Assembly: GCA_963827905.1 (NCBI GenBank)
Contig: CAWHCB010000010.1
Coordinates: forward strand, 133,968 to 197,967
Direction of reading: 5' to 3'
DNA from: JACXTP01 sp963827905
GTDB lineage: Archaea > Thermoplasmatota > Thermoplasmata > Methanomassiliicoccales > UBA472
DNA length: 64,000 bases
The notes beneath the pieces are model-generated. The model saw only the letters and a program-made list of their open reading frames with translations. It was not told the DNA's origin and searched no databases. Position 1 is the first letter of the stretch. Every line of letters begins with the position of its first letter. The position numbers were made by a program, and so were the translations under genes. Positions 1 to 8,879 of this stretch are shown here, one piece after another.

Positions 1-1211
1 TGCTCATCGACCTGGCCTGGAACCTTGACACCTGCACCATCATCAAATGGTGCCATGAACATGAGGTGCTGTTCGTCAACACCTCGCTGGAGGTCTGGGA
101 CTCGGTGGGGGAGATCGATACCAAGGACCCGGTGGGCAAGTCGCTCTACAGCAGACAGATGCGCCTGAGGGAGATGACCGCAAGCTGGGGGGATACCGTG
201 ACCTCCGTGATCGACCATGGCGCCAACCCAGGACTGATATCCCATTTCGTGAAGCAGGCGCTCATCGACATAGCTGAGAGGGTGATCGTTGACAAAAAGG
301 TCGATGAGGATGGGGCCGAGCATCTTAAGGCGCTGATAAGGACCCTGAACTTCGCAGAGCTGTCCATGGCCTTGAACGTGAAGGTCATCCATTGCTCGGA
401 GAGGGACACCCAGATCACCAGGAACCCCAAGAAGGTGGACGAGTTCGTCGGGACCTGGAGCATCGAAGGGCTGAGGGAGGAGGGGACCGCGCCAGCGGAG
501 ATCGGCTGGGGCACCCATGAGAAGACGTTGCCCCCACTGGCCTTCGTGCCCAGCTCCGGACCAAGGAACCAGATCATGCTGGCCCAGATGGGGATGAACA
601 CATGGGTCAGGTCCTGGGTGCCCGACACCGAGATCGTGGGCATGGTCATCAGACATGGGGAGGCGTTCGGGCTTTCGGACAAGTTCACGGTGTGGAGGAA
701 TGGCAAGCCGATCTACAGACCGACCGTCAACTACGCCTACATGCCTTGTGATGACACGTGGGAATCGTTGCATGAGCTGAGATGTCGCAACTACGAGATG
801 CAATCCAAGCTCAGGATCCTCAAGGAGAAGGAGATCGTTTCGGGGTCGGATGCGTTGGGCGCCCTGCTGATGGGGCATGAATATGGCTCCTGGTGGTGCG
901 GAAGCATCCTTCCGATAGAGGAGGCCAGGAAGCTCGCCCCGGGACAGAACGCCACCACCGTGCAGGTGGCCTTGGGTGTGACTTCGGCGATCATGTGGGC
1001 GATCGAACACCCCCGCCAAGGATTATGCACCCCTGAGGACCTGCCCCACGACTATGTGCTCAGGATCGCCAAGCCGTACCTGGGCAACTTCGTCTCCACA
1101 CCCTCGGACTGGAACCCGCTCAAGAACAGGAAGGTATATTTCAAGGAGAACCCGGCCAACCACCCGGACGAGGACATGTGGCAGTTCAAGAACTTCGTCT
1201 TCGTCCCTTGA
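1..1211 (+). CDS. Homospermidine synthase-like protein, C-terminal part (5' end outside window)
   Basis: The open frame runs in from the left edge (first full codon at nt 3), so the N-terminal Rossmann part is missing. The visible residues, including LIDLAWN, then LFVNTSLEVW, then VIDHGANPG and HGEAFGLSDKF, fit the saccharopine dehydrogenase/homospermidine synthase family. That enzyme makes homospermidine from putrescine and/or spermidine with NAD, in the cytoplasm. About 403 residues remain of the usual roughly 480. The end, with WWCGSILPIEEAR and a final Trp/Phe-rich tail, looks natural. No disruption is visible. Family assignment is fairly sure; the exact polyamine product is inferred. Confidence 0.85.
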   Translation, partial: LIDLAWNLDTCTIIKWCHEHEVLFVNTSLEVWDSVGEIDTKDPVGKSLYSRQMRLREMTASWGDTVTSVIDHGANPGLISHFVKQALIDIAERVIVDKKVDEDGAEHLKALIRTLNFAELSMALNVKVIHCSERDTQITRNPKKVDEFVGTWSIEGLREEGTAPAEIGWGTHEKTLPPLAFVPSSGPRNQIMLAQMGMNTWVRSWVPDTEIVGMVIRHGEAFGLSDKFTVWRNGKPIYRPTVNYAYMPCDDTWESLHELRCRNYEMQSKLRILKEKEIVSGSDALGALLMGHEYGSWWCGSILPIEEARKLAPGQNATTVQVALGVTSAIMWAIEHPRQGLCTPEDLPHDYVLRIAKPYLGNFVSTPSDWNPLKNRKVYFKENPANHPDEDMWQFKNFVFVP

Positions 1212-1576
1212 CCGTTGCGGATGGTCGCGGGGCTTGGAGCACACGGCCTTGCGTTAGGTTCGAGCGATATCTCACGCCCAGAGCTGATAGTGTTATCGTT
1301 GGCCGCCATCGATCAAGGGCATCGATATGACCATGTCCACAGATGCTGCGGAGGCATCTCGCTGAGCCGGAGCCGATGGGAACTGATGACCTGGTGTCGA
1401 ACTCCTCAGATCGTATCTGATGAAAAAACATGGGAGCGATTGGATGGAACCGCGACTTCGAGATCTAGGTGGTTCTGTCGATTCAGATTCCCGGAAATAC
1501 AAGTGGGATGTTTCAATCCACCACCTGGTACTCACTACCTTTATCATCCTAGTACCCCCATCTTTCATGGATAACC
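1212..1576. other. Intergenic region, no supported gene
   Basis: About 365 bases between the homospermidine synthase stop and a tiny lysine-rich reading frame. Open frames exist on both strands but have no recognisable composition, start context or homology. I see no tRNA, repeat or clear terminator here. Confidence 0.5.
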
Positions 1577-1726
1577 ATGAACACGATGAAAAAGAAAAAA
1601 AAGGGAGCGGATGACCCGCCCGTGAACAAGAATCGTTCAGACACGAAAAACACCAAAACACCGTCCAGCATTACAAGCACGGACAACAAATCCAACCAGA
1701 ACAAAGGATCGAAGGGAAAGAAGTAG
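1577..1726 (+). CDS. Possible small lysine-rich protein (49 aa)
   Basis: An ATG-started frame encodes 49 residues beginning MNTMKKKKKG and ending KGSKGKK. It is rich in Lys, Asn, Ser and Thr, with no hydrophobic segment. Its stop directly abuts the ATG of the KdpD-like remnant that follows. The composition suggests a disordered, nucleic-acid-binding or decayed sequence. I do not recognise a family, and it may be non-coding. Confidence 0.3.
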   Translation: MNTMKKKKKGADDPPVNKNRSDTKNTKTPSSITSTDNKSNQNKGSKGKK

Positions 1727-2038
1727 ATGGAAATATCTTCATCCGGTGAGATTTCCATGTTTGGGAGATCTCACTGGATCGTTATCGCCTTGGTGATGCT
1801 GATGTCGTTGGCCTCGGCAGCATTGAGGTACTACCCCCTTCGGACGTCCAACGGGATCGTCGGGGTCATGGGCATCCAGCCAGAGGAGCAGAGGGCGATC
1901 ATAAGGTTGGAGCAGGAGCGTTTGATCGCAGCCTTCGCCAGCCAGACCGCCCTGGCCATTGAGAGGATCGAGTTCTGGAAGCAGATCTGTAGGACTGAGA
2001 AGATAACTGATGAGTCGAGTTCAGGTAAAATAGCATGA
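1727..2038 (+). pseudogene. Remnant of a KdpD-type sensor kinase (GAF-domain fragment)
   Basis: The frame gives 103 residues. From about residue 35 it matches the end of the GAF domain found in KdpD osmosensing histidine kinases: YYPLRTSNGIVGVMGIQPEE, then AAFASQTALAIERIE. The Usp/KdpD, membrane and kinase domains are absent on both sides. A short hydrophobic stretch (about residues 17-32) precedes the match. KdpD normally exceeds 800 residues and pairs with kdpABC and kdpE, none of which are here. I read this as the relic of a deleted kinase gene. A small stand-alone GAF protein is possible but less likely. Confidence 0.6.
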
Positions 2039-2146
2039 GATGTGGTGAAATGTGAACGGAGTTGTGGGAGGGATGTTGGATTCTCAAACGTTGCCCTGGA
2101 TATCCTGATTGACGTCAATGATCGGGTCATTGGACGAAACCTCTTC

Positions 2147-2187
2147 GATCATTATTAATTAATATATAAAATAATATTTTAATGATC
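2147..2187. terminator. AT-rich inverted repeat between convergent genes
   Basis: GATCATTA at 2147-2154 is repeated as its exact complement TAATGATC at 2180-2187, with a 25-base A/T loop rich in T runs. The right arm overlaps the stop codon of the leftward DUF1638 gene (TGA at 2188-2186). The position suggests a transcription end for the leftward gene and perhaps for the rightward remnant. A perfect 12-base palindrome, ATTGACGTCAAT, lies just upstream at 2108-2119. The terminator role is inferred. Confidence 0.4.
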
Positions 2188-3019
2188 AGATTCGAAGGAA
2201 TGATTTCGCCTCGGCATACATGCGGTCCGCGACCTCTGTGGATACCCACCCATCTTCGAGCTCGATCAGTTCCAACTCGAACTCCTTGGCATACTCCTCG
2301 CACTTCTCCTGGAAGTGTTCCTGGTCTCCCAGATTGGTCTGGATCTTCAAGCACTGCTTGTACCCAGCCATGTCGAGCATAAGCTTCATGAACTCCTTAC
2401 GGCTCATATCAATACTCTCGAGGCCTTTGAACAGCTCGGTATGGTTGAAGAAATCGTTCCAGCTGCATGCGACGGCGGGTGTGAGGTACATGACCCCGGT
2501 ATACTCCTTCATCAGATTCAGGTAACTTTCGCTACTGCCCAGTGGCACGCATATACAGTCGTCGCAAAGCTTACCCTCCTTATCTGTGAATAGAGTCATA
2601 GGTATCGGAAGGTTCTCTCTGCCCCATTCCCGGATCCCTTCGAGCCCATTTCCACAAAGCCCATAATAGAGCGCGATACCGTCAGCATGACCGGGGACCA
2701 TTAGCATGAGGCGACGGATCTCCCTGGCGAGGTCCTTGGGCTCAGAGTGCAGGCCGAGGTTCATCATCCAGATGATGATGTTGTACCCCTCCCTCGGCAC
2801 ACCTGCATCCTCATTGAAGAAATCCTCCTCGGAAATTTGGACGAATTCGATGTTCTTCATCTTGAGCTTGGGGATGAGGGTCTCTGTGTTCTTGTTCGTC
2901 AGGAGGAATATCCTTTTCTCGTCTGGATCTGTGGTCAGATTGTATAACATCTCATCCTCGAGCAGGGGACATGCCATCATCATGAGCCTGCCGAATACCA
3001 TCCCTCGATCCAATCCCAT
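2186..3019 (-). CDS. DUF1638 domain-containing protein
   Basis: An intact 277-residue protein with features of the DUF1638 family: LYYGLCGNGLEGI, CDDCICVPLGSSESYL, and a central tyrosine-rich TGVMYLTPAVACSWND stretch. DUF1638 proteins are cytoplasmic, have conserved cysteines, and often sit near corrinoid-dependent methyltransferase genes in anaerobes; the reaction is not known. Here the neighbours are a KdpD remnant and dehydrogenases, so context does not help. The start has an upstream AG-rich stretch. Family call is fairly confident, function unknown. Confidence 0.75.
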   Translation of the reverse strand: MGLDRGMVFGRLMMMACPLLEDEMLYNLTTDPDEKRIFLLTNKNTETLIPKLKMKNIEFVQISEEDFFNEDAGVPREGYNIIIWMMNLGLHSEPKDLAREIRRLMLMVPGHADGIALYYGLCGNGLEGIREWGRENLPIPMTLFTDKEGKLCDDCICVPLGSSESYLNLMKEYTGVMYLTPAVACSWNDFFNHTELFKGLESIDMSRKEFMKLMLDMAGYKQCLKIQTNLGDQEHFQEKCEEYAKEFELELIELEDGWVSTEVADRMYAEAKSFLRI

Positions 3020-3129
3020 AAGAAATGCTCCTCTTAATTTCGCCAGAGACGCTACTGGTATATACAGTATGCCCCCCTAAATGTACTGGTAAGCAATATT
3101 ATTCTAGCGCTTTCGACCGATCTTTTTCT

Positions 3130-4101
3130 TCATACCTTGATGACCACATTCCCTTTCTTATGCCCTTGGTCCACATATCGGTGGGCTTCGACGATCTGCT
3201 CCATGGGATATGTCCTGTCGATGACCGGCTTGAACTTTCCTTCCTCGACGAGCTCCTTCAGGAAGGCTAGGTCCTTTGCACCTGGCACCATCGTTCCGCC
3301 CACCATCCTGTTGCCCGTGGTCATCGTCGCCCAACGCATGCGCAGGTTCGCTCCTGGTGGGGCTAGCACCTGCAGATAATAGCCCCCCTTCTTCAACGAC
3401 CTCATGCTGGCTGAGAGGGGGCACTTGCCAACAGCATCGAGCACCACATCGTATATGCCGCCATCCTTGGAGAAGTCCTCCTTGGTGTAATCGATGACCT
3501 TGTCTGCTCCCAACGACCGGACCAGGTCCAGGTTGACGGTGCTGCACACCCCTGTCACCTCCGCCCCGAAGTGCTTGGCCAGCTGCACGGCGTAGGTCCC
3601 AATGCTCCCCGATGCGCCATAGACCAATACCTTCTGCCCCCTCCCCACGTTCCCTTCCTTGAGAAAATGCAATGCCGTCAGTCCTCCCATCGGAATGGCG
3701 GCAGCCTCCTCGAAACTTAGGTTAACGGGTTTCCGAGCGATGATGCCGCCCTCGGGCACACATCTATATTCGGCGTAGCATCCCAGGTCATGGCCGGTGA
3801 GGGCAAATACTTGGTCTCCAACCTTGAAATTTCTTACATCCTTCCCGACATCCTCCACTACTCCCGCCAACTCCGTGCCTAGCACGGGTTTCTTCGGTTT
3901 GGTGAGGCCGAGGGCCAATCGCGCTGGGACCCAGTAGGACAGAGGGACCCGGAAGCCTCGGACCCTTGTATCCGCCTGTGTCACCGTCGTCGCTTTGATC
4001 CTGACCAAGACCTCGTTATCCTTGGGAACAGGTTTTTCAATATCCTTGATCTGAAGAACTTCTGGAGGCCCATATTTTGTGCATACGATCGCTTTCATCA
4101 A
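3130..4101 (-). CDS. Zinc-independent medium-chain dehydrogenase/quinone oxidoreductase
   Basis: An intact 323-residue member of the medium-chain dehydrogenase/reductase superfamily, quinone-oxidoreductase branch. It begins MKAIVCTKYGPPEVLQIKDI and has the NAD(P)-binding core KVLVYGASGSIGTYAVQLAK (about residues 145-165). The C-terminal pattern VEAHRYVDQGHKKGNVVIKV is typical of the branch. It lacks the Cys/His ligands of zinc alcohol dehydrogenases. It probably reduces small quinones or enones with NADPH in the cytoplasm. It is the intact first member of a three-copy array; the next copies are frameshifted and truncated. Confidence 0.85.
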   Translation of the reverse strand: MMKAIVCTKYGPPEVLQIKDIEKPVPKDNEVLVRIKATTVTQADTRVRGFRVPLSYWVPARLALGLTKPKKPVLGTELAGVVEDVGKDVRNFKVGDQVFALTGHDLGCYAEYRCVPEGGIIARKPVNLSFEEAAAIPMGGLTALHFLKEGNVGRGQKVLVYGASGSIGTYAVQLAKHFGAEVTGVCSTVNLDLVRSLGADKVIDYTKEDFSKDGGIYDVVLDAVGKCPLSASMRSLKKGGYYLQVLAPPGANLRMRWATMTTGNRMVGGTMVPGAKDLAFLKELVEEGKFKPVIDRTYPMEQIVEAHRYVDQGHKKGNVVIKV

Positions 4102-4523
4102 TTTTTTCCTTCTTCGATCACATTCATATTATCGCTATATTGCTTTCCATGAATGTTGAGATGAAGTCACTTCCACTCAATTATCTCGGGAACCATTCGA
4201 GCAGGAGATGATCGTGGCAGTTCGGAATGAGCGTCTCGACAACGGCATGAGGATACGGTTCTAATAAGCGACTCCGGAATCGCTGGTCAAAGCAATTATC
4301 GACAACTCTGGAAGAAAAGTAGGTCCCATAGAGGTCAATTTCGGATCTATCAATAACGCAGCGGACGATATTACCACAAGATGTCAACAGGTCGGTCGAA
4401 AATATGAGGTCCTAGTTAAGTACAATCAATTTAATCTGGTACAGCTGGCCATGAGAAAGGAATTTTGGTCTGATGAGTTATGCAACAGGCTCAAAAATGA
4501 TTTCGTCCAGAATGATTTCCTCG
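4102..4523 (+). other. Gap holding a degenerate reading frame
   Basis: About 420 bases between two dehydrogenase genes. On the + strand the translation from about 4151 to 4552 looks protein-like in pieces: EPFEQEMIVAVRNE, then after two stops AIIDNSGRKVGPIEVNFGS, ending FLVIFRHYDRP at a TAA at 4550-4552. No single frame is open. It could be a decayed small gene or one interrupted by extra bases. I do not recognise the family. Confidence 0.3.
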
Positions 4524-5508
4524 TCATATTTCGTCATTATGATCGACCGTAATCACCACTTTCCCTTTTACGAGCCCTTTTGAAAGATCCCTGAGAGCCT
4601 CCGGAACCTCGCTGAGGAGGCATCGCCTGTCTATGACCGGAAAAAGGTCCCCCTTCTCATGGAGTTCGAGCAAGAAGCGCAGGTCCTCCTCGTTATTCAC
4701 ATTCCATCGGGTTGATGCCCATCTTCTTATTGCTGGCAAGGGAGACCAGAGGCCCCAGGAGCATCGCCTGGAATATGGCGTATCTTGAGCCTCCTACCAG
4801 CACGAAAAGGCCATCGGGGGCCATGACGCGCCTGTAATCGAAGATCGACCGGCGTGCGACAGTATCTAGGATAAGGTCGTAGCGCTCCACGCCCTTTGTG
4901 CAATCCTCCTGGGTGTAATCGATGACGTGGTCGGCTCCGATGGCGCGAAGCATCTCGAGCTTATTCTTGCTGTCCACGCCGGTCACCTCGGCCCCATAGT
5001 GCTTCGCGATCTGCACAGCGAACGTGCCCATGCCGCCGCCGGCACCATTGATCAGGACCTTCTGCCCTTTCCTGAGGGGACGCTTGCCGCGAAGGCCTTG
5101 AAGGGCGATCTTGGCTGCCTGAGGTAGGGTGGCGGCATCCTCAAAGGATATGCTGTCCGGTTTCAGCAGCAATGCATCTTCAGGTGCTGCCACATACTCC
5201 GCGAAAGCGCCATGGCCGCACGTGAACAGGTCCCCGAAGACCGGATCGCCTTCCTTCCACCGCTTGGTGTTCCTCCCGACTTCCACTACCCGACCCGCGA
5301 CGTCCGACCCAGGTATCCTGTTACTTGGCCTGAAGGGGCCGGCGATGCGGGCCGAGACCGCGCCGCCCAGGATCTCGAGGTCGGCCGCATTCAACGAGGA
5401 AGCGTGGACCTTCACCAGTACCTGGTCGTCCTGGGGGGTCGGTCTCTCCACCTCCTCGAGTCGGAGGACGTCCGGAGGGCCGTATCTGTCGCATACTATG
5501 GCTTTCAT
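4524..5508 (-). CDS. Second medium-chain dehydrogenase/quinone oxidoreductase, one frameshift
   Basis: Paralogue of the gene at 3130-4101, starting MKAIVCDRYGPPDVLRLEEV, with the nucleotide-binding core VLINGAGGGMGTFAVQIAKH. The frame breaks near 4703: ASNKKMGINPM must join NVNNEEDLRFLLELHEKG in the next frame, then LVKGKVVITVDHNDEI to the stop. Removing one G restores a roughly 327-residue protein of normal length, so the gene is either functional with a sequence error or freshly inactivated. It presumably reduces quinones or enones with NADPH. Confidence 0.75.
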
Positions 5509-5522
5509 GGTGCGATGGCTTC

Positions 5523-5743
5523 TCAGGCATTGACATCACCAACCACGATTATAACCACATTCCCTACCTTGGGTCTCGTATTGACGTACCAGTGGGCTTT
5601 CACCCCCTCCTCCGAAGGATATTTCCATCGTCGAGGCGTGAACTCGGACCGGCATCTCGTTGTCCCGGGGCGTGGACTTTTCCACCTCCCGGGGCCTCAG
5701 AACCTCTGGCGGTCCGCTTCCGGTTATTACTATGGCCTTTCAT
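5523..5743 (-). pseudogene. Internally deleted third dehydrogenase copy
   Basis: Reading leftward from an ATG at 5743, with one extra base early, gives MKAIVITGSGPPEVLRPREV and about 20 more residues matching the paralogues' N-terminus. The sequence then jumps, in a third frame, to EGVKAHWYVNTRPKVGNVVI, which matches their last 25 residues. Roughly 250 residues, including the whole nucleotide-binding domain, are missing. This is a deletion remnant sitting directly upstream of an intact-length copy, consistent with tandem duplication followed by loss. Confidence 0.7.
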
Positions 5744-5782
5744 TTTATCACCCACATTTTCACTTTCAATATCCCGCTTATT

Positions 5783-6295
5783 TCAGTTCCCGACCGCAAT
5801 GTACCTTGGGACCCTAGGCCACTTCCACGCGATCCATACGATCAGGGAGAGAAGGACGGCTTCCACGACGGAACCGAATATGTAATAGGCCTGATCTCTC
5901 CCACGGCAGTCCCGAACGCGATGATAGATATAGATCGCACCCAGACCGATGTTCGCGTACCGATTCGCCTTGGCCGGCAATGCCAGGGACAGGAAGACCA
6001 TGAGAGCGGGGATCGTCATCAACATCACGCTCAATAACATCCAGGTCTGCGTGATGTCAAAGACCCATACCTTTCCCACCAGAATATCCTCGATCAACCC
6101 CGGTTGGTAGAATCCGATGATGTCCACGTAGATGTACATGAACATCACCGTCGCCCACAGTCCCGCCAACTTGACCTGCGTAGGTATCCTCAACTCCTCA
6201 AGGACCGACCCGGCCTTCCCGTCCAGGTCCTTCACGATTTCTTCTTCAGCGCCCACGCTCGCTCCCATTTTCTGATTTTGTTCCATTGTTGTCAT
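5783..6295 (-). CDS. Small integral membrane protein (DUF6326-like), frame interrupted three times
   Basis: Start taken at MTTMEQNQKMG (6295), preceded by a GGTGAT-type site. Hydrophobic segments run LAGLWATVMFMYIYVDIIGF, WMLLSVMLMTIPALMVFLSL, then IAFGTAVGE in another frame, and VVEAVLLSLIVWIAWKWP, giving four predicted membrane helices. Dropping single bases near 5923, 5893 and 5882 turns the poor central stretch into GTAVGEIGLLIFGSVVEAVL and joins all segments in about 170 residues. The pattern resembles DUF6326 membrane proteins of unknown role. Family call moderate. Confidence 0.6.
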   Translation of the reverse strand: MTTMEQNQKMGASVGAEEEIVKDLDGKAGSVLEELRIPTQVKLAGLWATVMFMYIYVDIIGFYQPGLIEDILVGKVWVFDITQTWMLLSVMLMTIPALMVFLSLALPAKANRYANIGLGAIYIYHRVRDCRGRDQAYYIFGSVVEAVLLSLIVWIAWKWPRVPRYIAVGN

Positions 6296-6402
6296 CACCC
6301 GGCGATTTTCGCCAATATGGCAAGGTCGAGAAAGTACTAGCAAATTGGGCCATACATGTATTATAGTTTAAATAGTGAGGTACATATTTGGAGAATGGTG
6401 CC

Positions 6403-7070
6403 ATGAGAACGCTCACTCTGGAGATCGAGCCTTTCGAGACCGTTAAGGAGGAAATGGCCGAGACCTTCGCCCATGTCCGTTCCTATTCGATACTAGAGAC
6501 CCTGAAGATGGACTACCGAGAAGGCATATGCATTGAAATTATGGAGTTCACGCTGAAAGAGGGTGCATCAATCCACGATATCAGGACGGTAGGCAACATG
6601 GAGATCCTGAGCGTTCTGAAGTCCATTGACAACAAGCACACTTGCCTCATCAGATACACGGAACCGGAGGAGACCAAAGGAGCAGTTCCAGGAATCCGAC
6701 CTGGGTCTTATCCACACCATACCCACGATCGTCTCAGCTGAGAAATTCACCATCAGCATGATGGGAGAGCGGAAGAACCTGTCAGATTTTATTGAGATGA
6801 TGAGGATGAGTTGGCACCATACGGAAGATGGCCTTCAGGAGAGCCGCCTACCAGAAGGCGGATATCCTAGCTGTCCTGACCGAGAAACAGAGGGAGGTGA
6901 TGCTAGCGGCATTTCAGAACGGTTACTATGATTATCCCAAGAAGATCAGCAGCAAGCAGCTGTGCCAGAAGGTCAGCATCAGTAAACCTACCCTCCTGCA
7001 GCACATGAGGAAGGCCGAAGGGCGGATACTCAAGGAGATAATGACGGGGTACTTCCAACAGCCCGAGTGA
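6403..7070 (+). CDS. Bacterio-opsin-activator-type HTH regulator, two frameshifts
   Basis: ATG at 6403 was chosen over the upstream TTG. The first third (MRTLTLEIEPFETVKEEMAE) matches the N-terminal sensing domain of archaeal bacterio-opsin-activator-like regulators. The C-terminus has the HTH_10 signature: LTEKQREVMLAAFQNGYYDY then KKISSKQLCQKVSISKPTLL. The frame breaks near 6675 and 6808; removing one base at each joins EETKEQFQESD and MMRIVGTIRKMAFRRAAY, giving about 221 residues. It should be a cytoplasmic DNA-binding regulator, possibly of the divergent membrane-protein gene; the target is inferred from position only. Confidence 0.75.
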
Positions 7071-8101
7071 TTACGGGATTGGCAGGAAATAGAGGGACCC
7101 CATATCGCCAGTTGTCTCTTTTCATCACGCTCGGGGGGATGGTGATGGCGAATCTGCACCTCATATCCCCCGCCAACACGCTCTCCAACATCACGATGTC
7201 CACAGGCTCGTCGAATATCGCTTCGAACGGAAGCTTGGTGAATCCTGCACTGCAGTGACAGAACATGGATGGGACCTCGGGCCCACCGTCTCGGATGCTG
7301 GTCCTTGCCAGCGGGCAATGGCAGGCGTGGTAACGCTTCATGCGGGGGTCACGCTCCTCCAAAAACCTCCTTGGGTCGAATGGGACCTTGGTAACATAGA
7401 TCCGATCTCCCTCCCTCCTCCCTATGGACAGCTCTTGATCTGCCTTCACATATTCCACGAACTCGGGGGTGATCTCCTGCTCGAACCATACCTTACCTTC
7501 GTTCATGAAACGGGTGATCTCTTCGATGAACCTGCTGATGCTCTTCCTTGAGGAACTCATCGATGTCCTTGGCCCGCTTGTACCGTTCCTTATGACCGTT
7601 GAAAGCCTGGATGGGGATCTGGTGGTAGTTCCACGTGAGCACCTCCCTGCACTGATCACCTGAGAGCTCCTCCTCCATGCGCTGCACGATCGTCCTTGCG
7701 AGATGCGGGTAATCCTCCTGCGGGGACCCCAATGGCGGCATCTCAATGCCTTCGAACACCTTGCACCGAACCTTCTCTCCCTTCAGATCACCTAACCTTA
7801 TCCCGATGGCTGGCAACACCTCTATGGCGTTGACGAGTCCAGCGATGTGGATGTAATAATCGTTCTTCCGCACGAGGTAACAATACCGCGCGATCGCGAC
7901 CAGTCTATCCTCTGAGTTCAGACCTTCTTTGATGAGCCATGATATGTACTCGGTCAAAGAGCTCAGGTCGGCATCCATCAATTCGGTTTGGTTCTTGCTC
8001 AGGAAAGCCTCAAAATCAGCGACCGCACGGATACTGAGCTCAATTGTATCTGGAGCCATCTTCCGACCCTCTAGATAGTCACGGAACTCTTTCTCTCGCA
8101 T
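7071..8101 (-). CDS. Conserved cysteine-rich protein of unknown function, frameshifted
   Basis: The N-terminal 110 residues (MREKEFRDYLEGRKMAPDTI and following) are helical and resemble the core-binding domain of tyrosine recombinases, but no catalytic domain follows. The C-terminal half carries two close motifs, HACHCPLAR and FCHCSAGF, typical of metal binding. The frame breaks near 7545 (DEFL to RKSISRFIEEI). A second extra base near 7090 would place the stop at 7073-7071, directly after the convergent regulator's stop, instead of overlapping it. About 342 residues after repair. It may belong to a DUF6144-like family; I am not sure. Confidence 0.55.
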
Positions 8102-8626
8102 AATGGGAGATATTTGAGGACTATGATATTTGAGGGACCTCCAATAATGATTCCAGTAATCGAAAAAGACTCAGAGCCAATATTGATGTGTCTACCAAAG
8201 TATGAATTGATCATGTCGATAGTTACTATGGTTCCAGAAGGTGTATCGACAGTGATGTCAAACGTCGTTGTTTCTCCTGGTTCCATTGTAATTTTCATTG
8301 AATTTCGATATATCAATTCCTGTTACCTCTTCATGAATAATGACTTTTAACGTCCTTGTTAGCGTTTTATCTCCGATATTGGAATAAGTGATATGGAGGG
8401 AAACGTCACCGCTGATGGGGTCCTGTTCGCATGCCAATGACACATATTCGATATTATATGTTTCAGAAAGATAGTTATCACTAGTAAAACTTGAGTTAAT
8501 GAACGAAAATAATGCAAGCGCCACAACTGCAATTGTCGTCACTATAGCAATAATTATTATGAATTTTTTCTGTTTTCGAATCGGGTATTCAGGAACAGGT
8601 TTTTTGATTGGTTCTTCAGAACGCAA
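8071..8626 (-). CDS. Membrane-anchored extracytoplasmic protein, frameshifted
   Basis: A short basic cytoplasmic tail (EYPIRKQKKF) is followed by one hydrophobic anchor IIIAIVTTIAVVALALFSFI, then an Asn/Thr/Ser-rich outer domain. The domain looks like a small beta-sandwich (SLHITYSNIGDKTLTRTLKV). One extra base near 8314 splits it; removing it joins VTGIIYRNSMKITMEPGET, typical of secreted archaeal 'FxxG' CARDB-like domains. About 184 residues. The stop overlaps the start of the next leftward gene by about 30 bases. Base composition is more AT-rich than its neighbours, hinting at transfer. Function unknown. Confidence 0.55.
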
Positions 8627-8736
8627 GGGAGTATCCCTCTGGTAGAATATTCATATTTAATGTTAAATATTTATTATTTAGGTTTGGTGAAAACCTCCAA
8701 AAATGATTTAAAAAAGAGATGACTGGCTACAATTGA

Positions 8737-8823
8737 TGGTGCGGGGGGAGGGATTTGAACCCACGAACCACTAAGGACGGGATCTTAAGTCCCGCGCCGT
8801 TGGCCAGGCTTGACTACCCCCGC
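8737..8823 (-). tRNA. tRNA-Leu (anticodon UAA)
   Basis: The minus strand folds as a class II tRNA: acceptor GCGGGGG pairing with CCCCCGC, discriminator A, and an encoded CCA at 8739-8737. The anticodon arm CGGGA-CTTAAGA-TCCCG presents TAA. A long variable arm follows, then the T loop TTCAAAT. The T stem has a probable T-T mismatch (GTGGG against CCCTC). The long variable arm and UAA anticodon give leucine. Confidence 0.9.
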
Positions 8824-8879
8824 AGTGGGGCGGCCATCATGCCCGGGATACATCAAACTTTTGACGAGACCTCTAGCGA

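Noticed and set aside
2108..2131. Perfect palindrome ATTGACGTCAAT with an adjoining AATGA/TCATT stem as an operator
   Set aside because: It lies between a pseudogene and a convergent gene end with no promoter to control, so chance or a terminator is more likely.
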